A stretch of DNA of 64,000 nt from Lentzea jiangxiensis (GTDB lineage: Bacteria; Actinomycetota; Actinomycetes; Mycobacteriales; Pseudonocardiaceae): the NCBI RefSeq assembly GCF_900104175.1, contig NZ_FNIX01000003.1:558001-622000 (forward strand). The letters run 5' to 3'. Below are positions 49,626-60,100 of this stretch, piece after piece. Every line of letters begins with the position of its first letter. The first letter of the stretch is position 1. The notes beneath the pieces are model-generated. The model made no database searches. It was not told where the DNA came from and saw only the letters and a program-made list of their open reading frames with translations. The position numbers and the translations under genes are program-made.

Positions 49626-51364
49626 GCCCGCGGGGTCTTCCGCGCGAGCAGCCGGTAGGCGTTGCCGGTGCCGGTGCGGTGGGCCAGGAACCGGTTCACC
49701 GTCTGGTCCAGCAGCATCGTGGCGAAGAACGCCGGGATGCCGAACGTCCACACCAGGAAGCTGCGGGTCCGGCGCAGCCGCACCTCCTCCGGACGCCACG
49801 GCGCCGGCGTGCGCGGTGCCTTGTCGCCGAGCCACAGCAGCAGTGCGAGCGTGAAGTCGTTGCAGAGGTGGGCTTCCTCGCGCTCGGTGGCCACAGTGGT
49901 CAGTCCTCGTTCGGCGAGCGTCTTCTCGAGGTTGCCGATCGGCATCATGTGCTGGTGCTGCGGCTGGAACCACGGCATCCAGTACTGCCCGAAGAGCCTG
50001 CCCAGCCGCCATTCCGGGTCCGGCAGCTCGATCAGCAGGTAGCCGCCGTCGGGCAGCACGTCCGCCGCGATGTCGAGCTCCTCCCACGGATCGCGCACGT
50101 GCTCCAGGTAGTGGTGCATGCTGATCACGTCGTAGCGGCCCTGGAGCTCGCCCGCGAAGTCCTTGAAGCTGCCGCGGTAGGCGTTCTCGATCCGGCCGAG
50201 GCGGGCCGCGTCCTCGATGGCCGCGCCCTGGTCGAGCCCGTCGAACCTCGTGCCGGGCAGCACCTCCTTGGCTCCCAGGCAGAAGTGCGCGTGCCCGGAG
50301 CCGACGTCCAGCCACCGCGCGGGCTTCACGAATGGTTCCACCATGCGCGCCCGGCCGTAGTACGGCTCGGTCTTGCCGGAGAACACCGCCTCCGCCGACG
50401 TCTCGCCGAGGCCGTCGTAGAAGTCGCGGTAGTAGAAGCCCAGGCCCTCCTCGGTCAGCCGCGGGTTCTGCCAGACGTGTCCACATCGGACGCAGCGGTC
50501 CATGGTGAACGTGCCGGGCTTGCGCTGCACCAGGTCGTGCGCGGTCACCCAGCGGCTCAGCTCCGTGCCGCCGCACGAGGGGCAGTTCTCGCGCGGCGGC
50601 TCGTGGAAGTTCCGGTCGCGGTTCTGCTCGTACCAGGGTGCGGCCTGTTCGAGGCGCGCGGCCTGCCGCTTCTCCGCCGTGGACTTCCTGCCGCCCGACG
50701 TCTTGAACCACAGGTGGGGCGTGCGCAGGACCCGCGGCACCCACAGGTCGCGCGGCCGCAGCGGCGTGCCGGCGAACACGAGGAGCGGGTGCGCCGAGTA
50801 GACGGCCAGCGCGACGAGACCCCACCGCCAGTCGGTGACCAGAGCGCCGAGCACGGCCGCGTAGCCGAGGACCGAACCCGCGATCCACAGCGACGGCCTC
50901 TTGCCGATCTGCCGCAACGTCGCCGCGCGGTAGCCGAGGTCGTACGGCCCGGCCTCCAGCCCCGGCGCGACCGCGATGTCGACCTTCGCGTGCACGTGGT
51001 CCTTGACCCGCCGCACGTACGCGACGAACTCCGTCGGGTCGTCCGGGTTCACGTCCTCGCGGTACTTCTCCCGCACCAGCACGGCCTGCGACGCGCTGAT
51101 CCCGCGCGCCCACCGGTCCTCGCGGTACCCGCCGGGGTCGACGGCGCCGAGCAGGTCGAGCGCCGCGACCACCGGCAGGTCGCGGGGCACGAGGTCGACC
51201 AGGTCGTCGTCGGTCGCCCACGAGCCCTCCGGGTGCACCCCGGTGGCGGTGAGCAGGGTGTGCTCGCCCGCTCCCCGGGAGAGCACCCGCAGCTTGGACG
51301 CGCGGGCTCGCAGGCGCAGCACGTCCAGCAGGACGACGAGCACCACCACCACGCTGAGGATCAC
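49622..51364 (-). CDS. Membrane-anchored zinc-ribbon class I SAM methyltransferase
   Basis: 580 residues from GTG 51364, overlapping the glycosyltransferase stop by 4 nt. Residues 1-14 are hydrophobic (ILSVVVVLVVLLDVL). Residues 15-175 form an unassigned region, followed by a hydrophobic pair near 178-220 (SLWIAGSVLGYAAVLGALVT). A zinc ribbon follows: CPSCGGTELSRW, then CVRCGHVWQNPRL. The methyltransferase core has motif I WLDVGSGHAHFCLGA, FDGLDQ, and YDVISMHHYLEHVRDPWEEL. Near the end is another hydrophobic stretch (SFLVWTFGIPAFFATMLLD). It probably methylates a membrane-associated lipid or glycolipid made by the upstream synthases. The fusion of anchor and enzyme is unusual. Confidence 0.78.
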   Translation of the reverse strand: MILSVVVVLVVLLDVLRLRARASKLRVLSRGAGEHTLLTATGVHPEGSWATDDDLVDLVPRDLPVVAALDLLGAVDPGGYREDRWARGISASQAVLVREKYREDVNPDDPTEFVAYVRRVKDHVHAKVDIAVAPGLEAGPYDLGYRAATLRQIGKRPSLWIAGSVLGYAAVLGALVTDWRWGLVALAVYSAHPLLVFAGTPLRPRDLWVPRVLRTPHLWFKTSGGRKSTAEKRQAARLEQAAPWYEQNRDRNFHEPPRENCPSCGGTELSRWVTAHDLVQRKPGTFTMDRCVRCGHVWQNPRLTEEGLGFYYRDFYDGLGETSAEAVFSGKTEPYYGRARMVEPFVKPARWLDVGSGHAHFCLGAKEVLPGTRFDGLDQGAAIEDAARLGRIENAYRGSFKDFAGELQGRYDVISMHHYLEHVRDPWEELDIAADVLPDGGYLLIELPDPEWRLGRLFGQYWMPWFQPQHQHMMPIGNLEKTLAERGLTTVATEREEAHLCNDFTLALLLWLGDKAPRTPAPWRPEEVRLRRTRSFLVWTFGIPAFFATMLLDQTVNRFLAHRTGTGNAYRLLARKTPRA

Positions 51365-52488
51365 CCGGCCACCACCTTCTCGAGTCGGTCGGCCGCGGCT
51401 GCCGCGCCGCCCGCCGCCAGGAACGATTCGCGCACCGACCCGGCGGCGGCCGCGTACTCCGGCTCGTCCAGCACGGACCGCAGTGCGCTGCGGATGTCTG
51501 CCGCCCGTGCCCGCGAGTAGGTCAGCCGGACGCCCGCTCCGGCCGCGACGACCTGGGCGGCGACGGTCGGCTGGTCGTCGCGGATCGGGGCCACGACGAG
51601 CGGGAGCCCGTGGGCGAGCGCTTCGCAGACCGTGTTGTGGCCGCCGTGGGTGACGACCGCGTCGAGGTGCGGCAGGAGAGCGAGCTGCGGGACGGACGGG
51701 ACCACGAGGACGTTCTCGGGGGCCGGCCGAGGAGGCGCGAGCACCACGGCCTGCACGTCCAGTCCCGCGACGGCGTCCAGCGCCTGGCCCAGGAAGCGCT
51801 CGCCGGCGGGCCCGTTCAGCGTTCCCAGCGAGATCAGGACCCGCCGGCCACCGGTCAGCCGTTCCCACGGGAAGCCCACCCGTTCGACCCGGTGCGCCAG
51901 GGCGGGCCCGACGAACGCCACCTCGTCGCCGAACTCCCCCGCCACCAACGCCTTCGAGCTGTAGACCAGCACCAGCTCCTCGGAGAACCGCACGTCCCCG
52001 CCCGCGAAGCCGTGCAGCAGGTCCCGCACCCAGGCGTCGACCTTCGGCATCGTCCTGAGCGGGTTGACCAGCTCGGCGGACGTGCTCGCCGAAGTCGCCC
52101 ACGGCAGCCCGGCGCCCCTCGCCACCACCGGCCCGGCCAACGCCTGCTGGTCGGCCACGACGACGTCCGGCCGGAACGCGCGCACCGCCGTCTCCACGCC
52201 GGGCACCATCGAGTGCCCCAGCGGGATCAGGAACTCCTCCCAGAAGAACTTGAGCACCGCCATCCCGCGCAACGCGAGCCAGCGCTCCCGTTTCGCGCGG
52301 ATGCCGGCTTCCAGGACGTCGTCGATGGCCGGGAAGGTCCTCGCCCCGTCCGGGAGCAACGGTGCGAGCGTGCCGGGGTGCCCGACCCACGCGACCTCGT
52401 GCCCGCGGGCCAGCAGCTCGCCGCCCACCGAGGCGGTCGGGTTGACGTGGCCGGTCAGCGGCGGCACCACGAAGAGGAACCGGCTCAT
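51361..52488 (-). CDS. UGT/MGT-type glycosyltransferase (GT1)
   Basis: 375 residues. The N-terminal acceptor domain opens FLFVVPPLTGHVNPTASVGG, as in macrolide glycosyltransferases and UGTs. The C-terminal donor domain shows VLISLGTLNGPAGERFLGQA and the signature VVTHGGHNTVCEALAHGLPL, ending PIRDDQPTVAAQVV, where D/Q contact the nucleotide sugar. It should transfer a sugar from a nucleotide donor to a lipophilic aglycone in the cytoplasm. It sits within the lipid-synthase operon, overlapping both neighbours by 4 nt, so the product is probably a glycolipid. Confidence 0.87.
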   Translation of the reverse strand: MSRFLFVVPPLTGHVNPTASVGGELLARGHEVAWVGHPGTLAPLLPDGARTFPAIDDVLEAGIRAKRERWLALRGMAVLKFFWEEFLIPLGHSMVPGVETAVRAFRPDVVVADQQALAGPVVARGAGLPWATSASTSAELVNPLRTMPKVDAWVRDLLHGFAGGDVRFSEELVLVYSSKALVAGEFGDEVAFVGPALAHRVERVGFPWERLTGGRRVLISLGTLNGPAGERFLGQALDAVAGLDVQAVVLAPPRPAPENVLVVPSVPQLALLPHLDAVVTHGGHNTVCEALAHGLPLVVAPIRDDQPTVAAQVVAAGAGVRLTYSRARAADIRSALRSVLDEPEYAAAAGSVRESFLAAGGAAAAADRLEKVVAG

Positions 52489-53252
52489 GACGGCAACCAG
52501 TCCAGCAGCACGTCGAGCAGCTCGGCGGTGGCCTCGCGCAGCACCGTGTGCCCCAGGCCGGGCACGACGTGCAGCCGGGCCGACGGGATCCGTTCGCACA
52601 GCTCCGCGGCGGCGCCGACCAGCTCGGACTCGGCGCCGTACACGCCGAGCACCGGGCAGCGCACCTGCGTCAGGTCCAGTTTCGCGCCGGAACCGAGGTC
52701 GTCGATCAGCGTGGTGCCGTTGAGCAGGGCGTCGGCGTTCACGGCGAGCTTCGCGATCTTGCGCTGTCCCAGCGCCATCAGCTGGTCCTGCGTGCGGTCG
52801 AACTCCAGGCCCAGCGCCGCGACGGTCAGCGTGTTCGTGATGTCCTCGAACCACGCGTCGCCGACCACTCCCCCGACCGCCGACTCGACGAGCACGACGC
52901 CGCCGACGCGTTCGGGCGCCTGGACGGCCGCGTGCATCGCGACGACGCCGCCGTAGCTGTTGCCCAGCAGGAAGACCGGCTCGGTCACGCCGATCCCGTC
53001 GAGCACGGCCACAAGGTCCAGCGCGCTCTCCTCCGGCGTGTACCCGGACGGCGGCCGCTCGGACAGGCCGTGCCCGCGCAGGTCGAACAGCACGGTGCCG
53101 AAGCCGGCCTTGGCCAGCGGGGCGGCGAGCGTGTAGTAGAAGCTCGACAGGTTGTCCATCACCAGGCCGTGGACGAACACCACGGTCGGCGCGTCCTGGG
53201 GCCCGAGCCGTTGCACGTGGAAGCGCAGCCCTCGGGCGTGGACGTCAGACAC
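52485..53252 (-). CDS. Alpha/beta hydrolase
   Basis: 255 residues from GTG 53252. The fold is clear: VVFVHGLVMDN (oxyanion loop), FDLRGHGLSERPPSGYTPEE, nucleophile S99 in GNSYGG, and the catalytic His in PGLGHTVL near the end. The acid is probably in GAESELV. Candidates are a thioesterase that releases the chain from the ACP, or an esterase acting later. It overlaps the ACP by 8 nt and the glycosyltransferase by 4 nt. Confidence 0.85.
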   Translation of the reverse strand: MSDVHARGLRFHVQRLGPQDAPTVVFVHGLVMDNLSSFYYTLAAPLAKAGFGTVLFDLRGHGLSERPPSGYTPEESALDLVAVLDGIGVTEPVFLLGNSYGGVVAMHAAVQAPERVGGVVLVESAVGGVVGDAWFEDITNTLTVAALGLEFDRTQDQLMALGQRKIAKLAVNADALLNGTTLIDDLGSGAKLDLTQVRCPVLGVYGAESELVGAAAELCERIPSARLHVVPGLGHTVLREATAELLDVLLDWLPS

Positions 53253-53505
53253 GGGCCGTGATGTGGTCGACGAGGCGTCCGACGGACATCGCCATGATCT
53301 CGTCGATGTCCATGTCCGCCAGGAACGCCACGAGGTCGACGCCGTAGTGGGCGTTGAGCTTGTCCGCCAGCGCGACGAACTCGATCGACTCCAGGCCCAG
53401 GTCGTCGCTGAACGTGGTGTCGCGGGTGATCTCCACGCCCAGCAGGAAGTCCGGCCCGACGACCTCGGTGATCAGCTTGGCGACCTGCTGCAGCACCTCG
53501 TCCAT
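53245..53505 (-). CDS. Free acyl carrier protein of the lipid-synthase operon
   Basis: 86 residues from ATG 53505. S40 in LGLESIEFV is the phosphopantetheine attachment site; four helices fit an ACP, with an acidic third stretch (LADMDIDEIMAM). The start overlaps the KS-AT-DH stop by one base (TGATG). The large synthase also carries its own ACP domain, so this one may accept the finished chain or a starter. No phosphopantetheinyl transferase is in the window. Confidence 0.87.
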   Translation of the reverse strand: MDEVLQQVAKLITEVVGPDFLLGVEITRDTTFSDDLGLESIEFVALADKLNAHYGVDLVAFLADMDIDEIMAMSVGRLVDHITARV

Positions 53506-56500
53506 CACTTCTCCGTTCGCACTCGGGCGGCGGCTCGCCCTGGTTCGGATGTCACGTCGGTGTGCGGGACGGCGAAGGCCCCGCGGACCCGCGCGTCCGC
53601 GCCGACGGTCAGCTCCGCCGGGTAGACCGGTCCGGCCCCGCGGTCCCAGAGCCAGGCGCGCACGGCGTCCTTCAGCGCGATGACGCGCAGCAGCCAGTCG
53701 CGCTGGGCCGGCACGTCCAGTCCGCCGTAGTGCAGCCGTTCGGCGGAGTTCAGGTAGCGGCGCATGATCAGGTCGCGCGTCGCGCTGTCGGACCAGTTCT
53801 CGGCGACCCGCAGCCACTCACCGTCCCGTGTGGACAGCATCTCGGTGCCGGGCCGGAGCTTGACCTGCCAGATCCGGTCGTCGGTGGTGAACCGGCGGGT
53901 GGTCCAGCCGGTGATGCGGCACCACAGCTCCCCGTCCACCCGCAGCTCGGCGTCGGCGGTCATCGTCTGCGCGGTGACCTCGCGGATCCACGCGGTGCAG
54001 TGGACGTCGCCGGCCGGCGCCGGGCCGTGGAAGGCGACCTGCTCGATGCCGGTCGGCAGCACGGTCTGGTCCTCGGTGCGGCAGACCTGCATCCAGTGGC
54101 CGATCAGCTGCCCGGCGCTGTCGAGCAGCGCACCGGGAGCGGGCAACGGTGTCAGCACCCCCGCGATCCCGTTGTCCGCCAAGCAGTCGATCTCCTTGAC
54201 CCCCGCGAACGCCGGACCGTGGAACATCCAGTTGTCCCGGTACAGCTCGGCAGCCGTCACCGGGGCCTCGCGGACGCCTTCGAGTCGCTTGCCGACCGGC
54301 TGGGGTGTCCGCGGTGCGGTCAGCACGACACCTTCGGCGTAGTCGCCGACCTTCACCAGCACGCGGTCGGGTCCTTCCACCCTGGCCGAGATCCGCACCG
54401 TCGTCGCGGGCAGCGCCGTCAGCCAGCGCTTGGCCCTGACCTGTGCGAAGCCGTGCACGGTGCCGCCGGTGAGCCGGCGGGCGGCGTCGGCGAAGACCTC
54501 CAGCAGGCCGGTCGCGGGCACGATCGGGAACCCGTCGGCGAGGTCGGGCCAGCCGGGTGCCTGCGGGAACACCGAGTGGTCCACGAGCTCGGGCATGGTC
54601 CGCAGCGAGAACTCGCGGGTGAAGCCGGCCTCGTTCGGCCTGAGCGCGCTGACGACCTCGCGGGCGACGGCGGTGGTGTGGGCGAGGAGCTTGTTCACGG
54701 CCGCGGACATCGGGCTGTCGTCGGCCACGGGAACGGGTTCGGTGCCGAGCGGGTCGAGGTGGATCTTCGGCGTGCCGAGCCGCAGCTTGACCCTGTGCGC
54801 GGTGCCGCGCTTGAGCCCGAACGCCCACAGCGCTTCCGGCGCGATGTCGGCGTTCACGGCGAGGTGCGGCTTGTCGTGCAGCGTGTCGCCGACGAAGCCC
54901 GGCAGGCTGCCCTGTCCGATCTGGACGAACGCGCGGAAGCCACCGCCGTGCAGCTTCTCCAGCAGCGGGCGGAAGCGGACCGGCTCGACGAGGTGCCGCA
55001 GGACCAGGTCGCGGACCTCCTCGGCGGCCATCGGTTCGAGGGAGTTCGCCGACCACACCGGGATGTCCGAGGCGCGGACCGGCAGGCTGTCGAGCATCTC
55101 CCCGGCGCGCCCCAGGTACGGGGCCAGGGCCGGGGTGTGGAAGCCGGTGCGGAACGGCATCAGCTGCGCCATGACGCCGTGCGCCTTGAGCGTGACGAGG
55201 ACTTCTTCGAGGCGGTCCAGCGGTCCGCAGATCACCGACTGGTGCGGGCAGTTGTCGTGGCTGACCGTGACGCCGTCGACGAGGTGCCGCTCGGCGACGT
55301 CCGCGGAGCACCCCAATGCGGCGTAGGCGATGTCGACGACCGCGACCGCGCCGGGCCCGAGTGCGGCGACGAACTCGTCGATCGTCGGGTAGATGCCGCC
55401 GACGACCATCGCGGTCCACTCGCCCATGCTGTGCCCGGCGAGCGCGCCGGGGGTGATGCCGAGCGCCATCAGCTCGCGGGCTTCGCGCCTGCCGTCCCGG
55501 AGGAGCCCGACGGCGTGGTCGACGACCTCGCCGGTGAACTCGCGCTCGAAGCCGGGGAACAGGAACGCGACCTGGTCGGTGCTCGCCAGCAGTGGCTCGG
55601 GCGAGAACCAGATGTCGTGCCTGCCGGGCCAGGCCCCGCCCCGCGCCAGGACGCGTTCGGCGAGCTGGAGCTTGCGCTCGTCCGGGTTGCCGATGGCGAG
55701 CCGGAACGCCCTGTCGGCGTGGGAGGTGCGCCGGTCCCTGAGCGCCTCGGCCAGTGCTTCGGCGGTGTCGGCGGCGAAGGTCATGACCGGCTTGCGGGGC
55801 TTCGCGATCGTGTGGCCGTCCAGGACGGCGTGCGCGTTGATGCCGCCGAACCCGAAGGCGTTGACGACCGCGCGGTGCCGCCCGGTCCACTCGCGGGCCT
55901 CCCGGACCGGCGTGAACCTGGTGTCCCGCAACGCGTGGTGCGGGTTCTCGACGTGCAGGGTCGGCGGCAGAGTGTTGTGGTGCAGGGCGAGCGCGGCCTT
56001 GATCAGCCCGGCCATGCCGGCGGCGGGCATGGCGTGGCCGATCATCGACTTGACCGTGCCGATGCCGATCTCGTCGCCGTCCCCGCCGAACGCGTTGATC
56101 ATCGTCCGCAGCTCGGCGGCGTCCCCGGCGGGCGTGGCGGTGCCGTGGGCCTCGATGAGTCCCGGCGGGTTCTCGCGGGGGTCGAGGCCCGCGTCGGCCC
56201 ACGCCCGTCGCACCGCGAGGAGCTGGCCCTCGGGGTTGGGCGTCATCATGCTCGTAGCGCGGCCGTCGCTCGCGGTGCCGATGCCGCGGATCACGGCGTA
56301 GACGCGTTCGTCGCCGACGTCCTCCAGCCGCTTGAGCACGACCATGCCCACGCCCTCGGACAGCAGCGTGCCGTCCGCGCTCTCGTCGAACGGCCGGATG
56401 CGCTCGGTCGGGCTGAGCGCGCGGAGCTGGGTGAAGACGCTCCACAGCGTCGGGTGGTGGCAGACGTGGACGGCCCCGGCGAGCATGGCGTCCGCGCGGC

Positions 56501-57170
56501 CCTCCTGGAGTTCGCGGACGGCGTGCTCGACGGCGACCAGCCCGGACGCGCACGCGGCGTCGACCGTGTACGCGGTGCCCTTGAGGTCGAAGCGGTTGGC
56601 GATCCGCGAGGCCGCGAGGTTCGGCACGAGGCCGATCGACGACTCGGGCTGCTCCGGCCCCATGCGGTCGCGGATGGCCCGGCGGACCGCGTCGAGCTCC
56701 GCGCCGGCGAGGTTCGGGAAGAGGTCCCCGACCACCGACACGACCTCGTCGGCGAGCCGCACCCGCTGGTCGAGACGCGCACAGCCGGGCGTGAGGTAGC
56801 CACCGCGCCCGACGACCACGCCGACGCGGTCGCGCGGGGGCAGCGCCGGTTCCCCACCGGCGTCCGCGATGGCGTCCGCGGCCGTGGCCAGGGCGAGCAG
56901 CTGGTCCGGCTCCGCTCCGTCCACAGTGGACGGCATGATGCCGAACCGCGTCGGGTCGAACTCCGCGAGGTCGTCGACGAACCCGCCCTTGCGGCAGTAG
57001 AACCGGTCACCGCTGGTGCTGCCCCGGTCGTAGTAGGTGGCCGGGTCCCAGCGCCCGGGCGGGATCTGCCCGACGGCGTCGACGCCACCCGCGATGTTGC
57101 GCCAGAACGTCGCCGCGTCGGGGGCACCGGGGAAGACGGCGCCGATCCCGACGATCGCTATGCCTCCCAT
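53505..57170 (-). CDS. Iterative type I synthase: KS-AT-DH
   Basis: 1,221 residues. KS (about 1-455): IAIVGIGAVFPGAPD, active C207 in TVDAACASGL, then IEAHGTATPAGD and KSMIGHAMPAAGMAGLIK supply the two histidines. AT (about 520-800): S581 in AGHSMGEW. A double-hotdog DH-like region (about 850-1130) has H865 in LVDHSVFPQAPGW and a candidate D1017 in LLDSAGQLIGHWMQ. The KS Cys is intact, so it is not a chain-length-factor-type decoy. There is no ACP, KR or ER here; the chain must be carried by the partner synthase or the free ACP. It starts 13 nt inside the upstream synthase gene, so the two are coupled and probably form one complex. Confidence 0.85.
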   Translation of the reverse strand: MGGIAIVGIGAVFPGAPDAATFWRNIAGGVDAVGQIPPGRWDPATYYDRGSTSGDRFYCRKGGFVDDLAEFDPTRFGIMPSTVDGAEPDQLLALATAADAIADAGGEPALPPRDRVGVVVGRGGYLTPGCARLDQRVRLADEVVSVVGDLFPNLAGAELDAVRRAIRDRMGPEQPESSIGLVPNLAASRIANRFDLKGTAYTVDAACASGLVAVEHAVRELQEGRADAMLAGAVHVCHHPTLWSVFTQLRALSPTERIRPFDESADGTLLSEGVGMVVLKRLEDVGDERVYAVIRGIGTASDGRATSMMTPNPEGQLLAVRRAWADAGLDPRENPPGLIEAHGTATPAGDAAELRTMINAFGGDGDEIGIGTVKSMIGHAMPAAGMAGLIKAALALHHNTLPPTLHVENPHHALRDTRFTPVREAREWTGRHRAVVNAFGFGGINAHAVLDGHTIAKPRKPVMTFAADTAEALAEALRDRRTSHADRAFRLAIGNPDERKLQLAERVLARGGAWPGRHDIWFSPEPLLASTDQVAFLFPGFEREFTGEVVDHAVGLLRDGRREARELMALGITPGALAGHSMGEWTAMVVGGIYPTIDEFVAALGPGAVAVVDIAYAALGCSADVAERHLVDGVTVSHDNCPHQSVICGPLDRLEEVLVTLKAHGVMAQLMPFRTGFHTPALAPYLGRAGEMLDSLPVRASDIPVWSANSLEPMAAEEVRDLVLRHLVEPVRFRPLLEKLHGGGFRAFVQIGQGSLPGFVGDTLHDKPHLAVNADIAPEALWAFGLKRGTAHRVKLRLGTPKIHLDPLGTEPVPVADDSPMSAAVNKLLAHTTAVAREVVSALRPNEAGFTREFSLRTMPELVDHSVFPQAPGWPDLADGFPIVPATGLLEVFADAARRLTGGTVHGFAQVRAKRWLTALPATTVRISARVEGPDRVLVKVGDYAEGVVLTAPRTPQPVGKRLEGVREAPVTAAELYRDNWMFHGPAFAGVKEIDCLADNGIAGVLTPLPAPGALLDSAGQLIGHWMQVCRTEDQTVLPTGIEQVAFHGPAPAGDVHCTAWIREVTAQTMTADAELRVDGELWCRITGWTTRRFTTDDRIWQVKLRPGTEMLSTRDGEWLRVAENWSDSATRDLIMRRYLNSAERLHYGGLDVPAQRDWLLRVIALKDAVRAWLWDRGAGPVYPAELTVGADARVRGAFAVPHTDVTSEPGRAAARVRTEK

Positions 57171-60100
57171 CGGTAGACCACCTGAACGTCCTCACCGCCG
57201 GCGATCTCGTTCAGCAAAGCGTCCACACCCCGCTCGGGCTCGATCAGCGGGATGCCGCGCCGGGCGTACTCCCCGGCCAGCCCGACGGCCATGCCCGCAC
57301 CGGCCCAGGGACCCCAGTCGACCGCGACGACCCGGCGCTGCGCACCCCAGAACCGCGCCATCCGGTCGAGGGCGTCGTTCGCGGCCGAGTAGTCGGCCTG
57401 ACCGCGGTTGCCGAACACCCCGCTGACGCTGCCGAACAGCACGAGGAAACCGTCTTCGAACGCCTTGGCGCCGTTGACCTTCGTGGCCCAGACGCGGTCG
57501 AACGACTCCTGGGTCTTGTCCTCGATCAGCTTGTCGTCGAGCACCCCGGCGCCGTGGACCACGCCGTCGAGGCGGCCGAACCGGGCCTTGACGTCGTCGA
57601 CGACCCTGGCCACGGCGTCGGCGTCGGTGACGTCGCACTCGTGGTACCGGACGCTCGACGCGGTGGCCCTGAGGCGTTCGAGGGTGGTGCGGACCTCGCG
57701 TTCGGCCAGGACCTTGCGCGCCTTGGCGAGGACGTCGTCCTCCTCCCCTTGCTCGAACAGGGCTTTGACGAGCTCGGCCTCGGTGGTGGCGTGGCTGAGC
57801 CGGTGGTCCTCGGGCGCGATCGGGGTCCGGCCGACGAGCTCGACGTGGCACCCGGTGCGTTCGGCGAGTGCCTGCGCCGCGAGGGCGGTGATGCCGCGGG
57901 CACCCCCGGTCAGCAGCACCACGCTGTCGGCGTCGAGGCCGAGGGGCTTCGCCTCGAGGTCCTGTTCGACCGCCTCGACGACCTGGCGCTTCCCGGCGTG
58001 GTACCCGACGACCGCCGGACCGGGGCCGATCTCGGCGAGCAGCGCGGTGGCGATGTCGCGGTGGCTCTCCTTGGGGTTGACGTCGACCGAGCGCACGACG
58101 AGGTCCGGGTACTCGAGCGCCGCGGTGCGGACCAGCCCGTGCAGACCGATGTCGGCCGGCAGTTCGTCGGGCTGGTGGTCGAAGCCGAACGTGCCGCCGC
58201 CCGTGGTGACGACGACGAGGTTCACGCCGTTCGTCACGCAGGCCTTGACCTCGCTGAACGCCTCCGGCAGCCGCGCGCCGAGCCTCACCACGACGTCGAC
58301 GCCCCGCAGGTCCGCCGGGAAGACCGGTTCGACGCGGGGGCGGGCGGTGTGGCGTTCGAGGAGGTCGGCGAGCTCGAGCCCGATGCCGTTGTCGTCGATG
58401 ATCAGGACGGTGGTGCCGGTGAGGTCGGCAGGGGCGGCCGGGGCGGCGGGCACCACCCGGGGGACGAGCCGGACCAGGCGTCCCGGGGGCTGCGTGGGGA
58501 CTGCGGCGTGAGGGGGTGCGGCTTGTGCGGTGACCGCCCGTGGCGAGGTGGCCTCTTCACCGGAGGCCTCGCCGAACCACGCGACGATCCCGTCGATGGT
58601 CTTGAGCTGCGCCAGCTCGTCGACCGCGCCGGTCGCACCCAGCTCGGCCACCAGCTCGCCGACGATCTCGGTCCGCTTGATCGAGTCGATCGACAGGTCC
58701 GCTTCCAGGTCCAGCCCCGGCCGCAACATCTCCACCGGATAGCCCGTGCGCGTGCTGATCGTCCGCAGCACGACCGTCGCCACGTCCTCCTGCGGCGCGG
58801 CACCGGCCAGCGGGACAGCAACGCCCGGAGCGACAACGCCATCGGGCACCGCCTCGACCACCTGCCGCACCGCCGGCACGTTCCCCGGCACGGAAGCGGG
58901 CGCGGTGCCGAGGTAGCTCAGCAGCACGTCCCGCTGAGCACTGACCGCGTCCCGCATCCCGTCCAGGAACTTCTCGACGATCTCGTCACGCCCCAGCCCC
59001 GACCCGACCCTCACCACGGGCATCTCGGTCGCCGGTCGGAGACCGCCGGGCAGCGCGTCGCCGTTCGCGTCGCGCACGAGTCCTCCATCCACGTACCAGG
59101 ACGCCCGTTGCGGCACGGTCGTCGCCGGTTCGGCCCTGTCCTCGAACAGCGGTGCGGTGTCCACCTCGACACCGGCGACCGCCAGTGCCGCCAGCGTGCG
59201 CAGGAAGGTCACGTGGCCGTCGCAGCGCAGGGCGGTGTGCGGGCGGTCTCCGAGGGTCTTGGCGACCAGCGAGCCGAGCACGCCGCCGGGGCCCGCCTCG
59301 ACGAAGATCCGCGCGCCTGCGGCGTACATCGACTCGATCTGCTCGACGAAGCGCACGCGCCCGGAGAGCTGGGCGGACAGTCCGTCGAGCACGTCCACGT
59401 GCGGCGCGGCGGACACGTTCGACCACACCGGGAACCTCAGGGAGCCCCAGGACACGCGCCCGAGACGAGCGGCGAAGCGGTCGCGGGCGCCGGCCATCAG
59501 CGGGCTGTGGAACGCGGCGGCGACGGGGATGTCCTTCACGACGAACCCTGCGCCCCGCACCACCTCGACCGCACGACGCACAGCGTCGGTCGCACCTGAG
59601 ATCACGACCTGCGAGGGCGCGTTGTGGTTGGCCACCACGACGTCCGCGGGCAGCAGGGCCTCGACCTCGTCGAGCGGGGCCGACACCACCGCCATCGTGC
59701 CGGGGTCCTCCCCCACGGCCTCCAGCATCGCCTCGGCGCGGACGGCGCTGAGCTCCAGCAGTTCGGAGGCGTCGAACGCGCCCGCGACCGCCAGCGCGAC
59801 CAGTTCGCCGTAGCTGTGGCCACCGGCCAGGTCCGGGCGCACGCCGACGGAGTCCAGCAGCGCGGTGACCATGAGCCCGGCGATGCCGAGCGCCGGCTGG
59901 GCGTTGCGGGTGTCGGTGATCTCGGCGCGCTGCCGGGCGACGTCCTCGGCGGTCAGCGCGGCCGGCGGGTACATGACCCGCTCGTAGCGCGCGTCGAGGA
60001 GATCCTGCAGACGCGGGAAGGCCGTGACCAGGTCGAGCAGCATGCCCGGCCGCTGGCTGCCCTGGCCGGGGTACAGGAACGCGACCTTCGGCCGCTCCCC

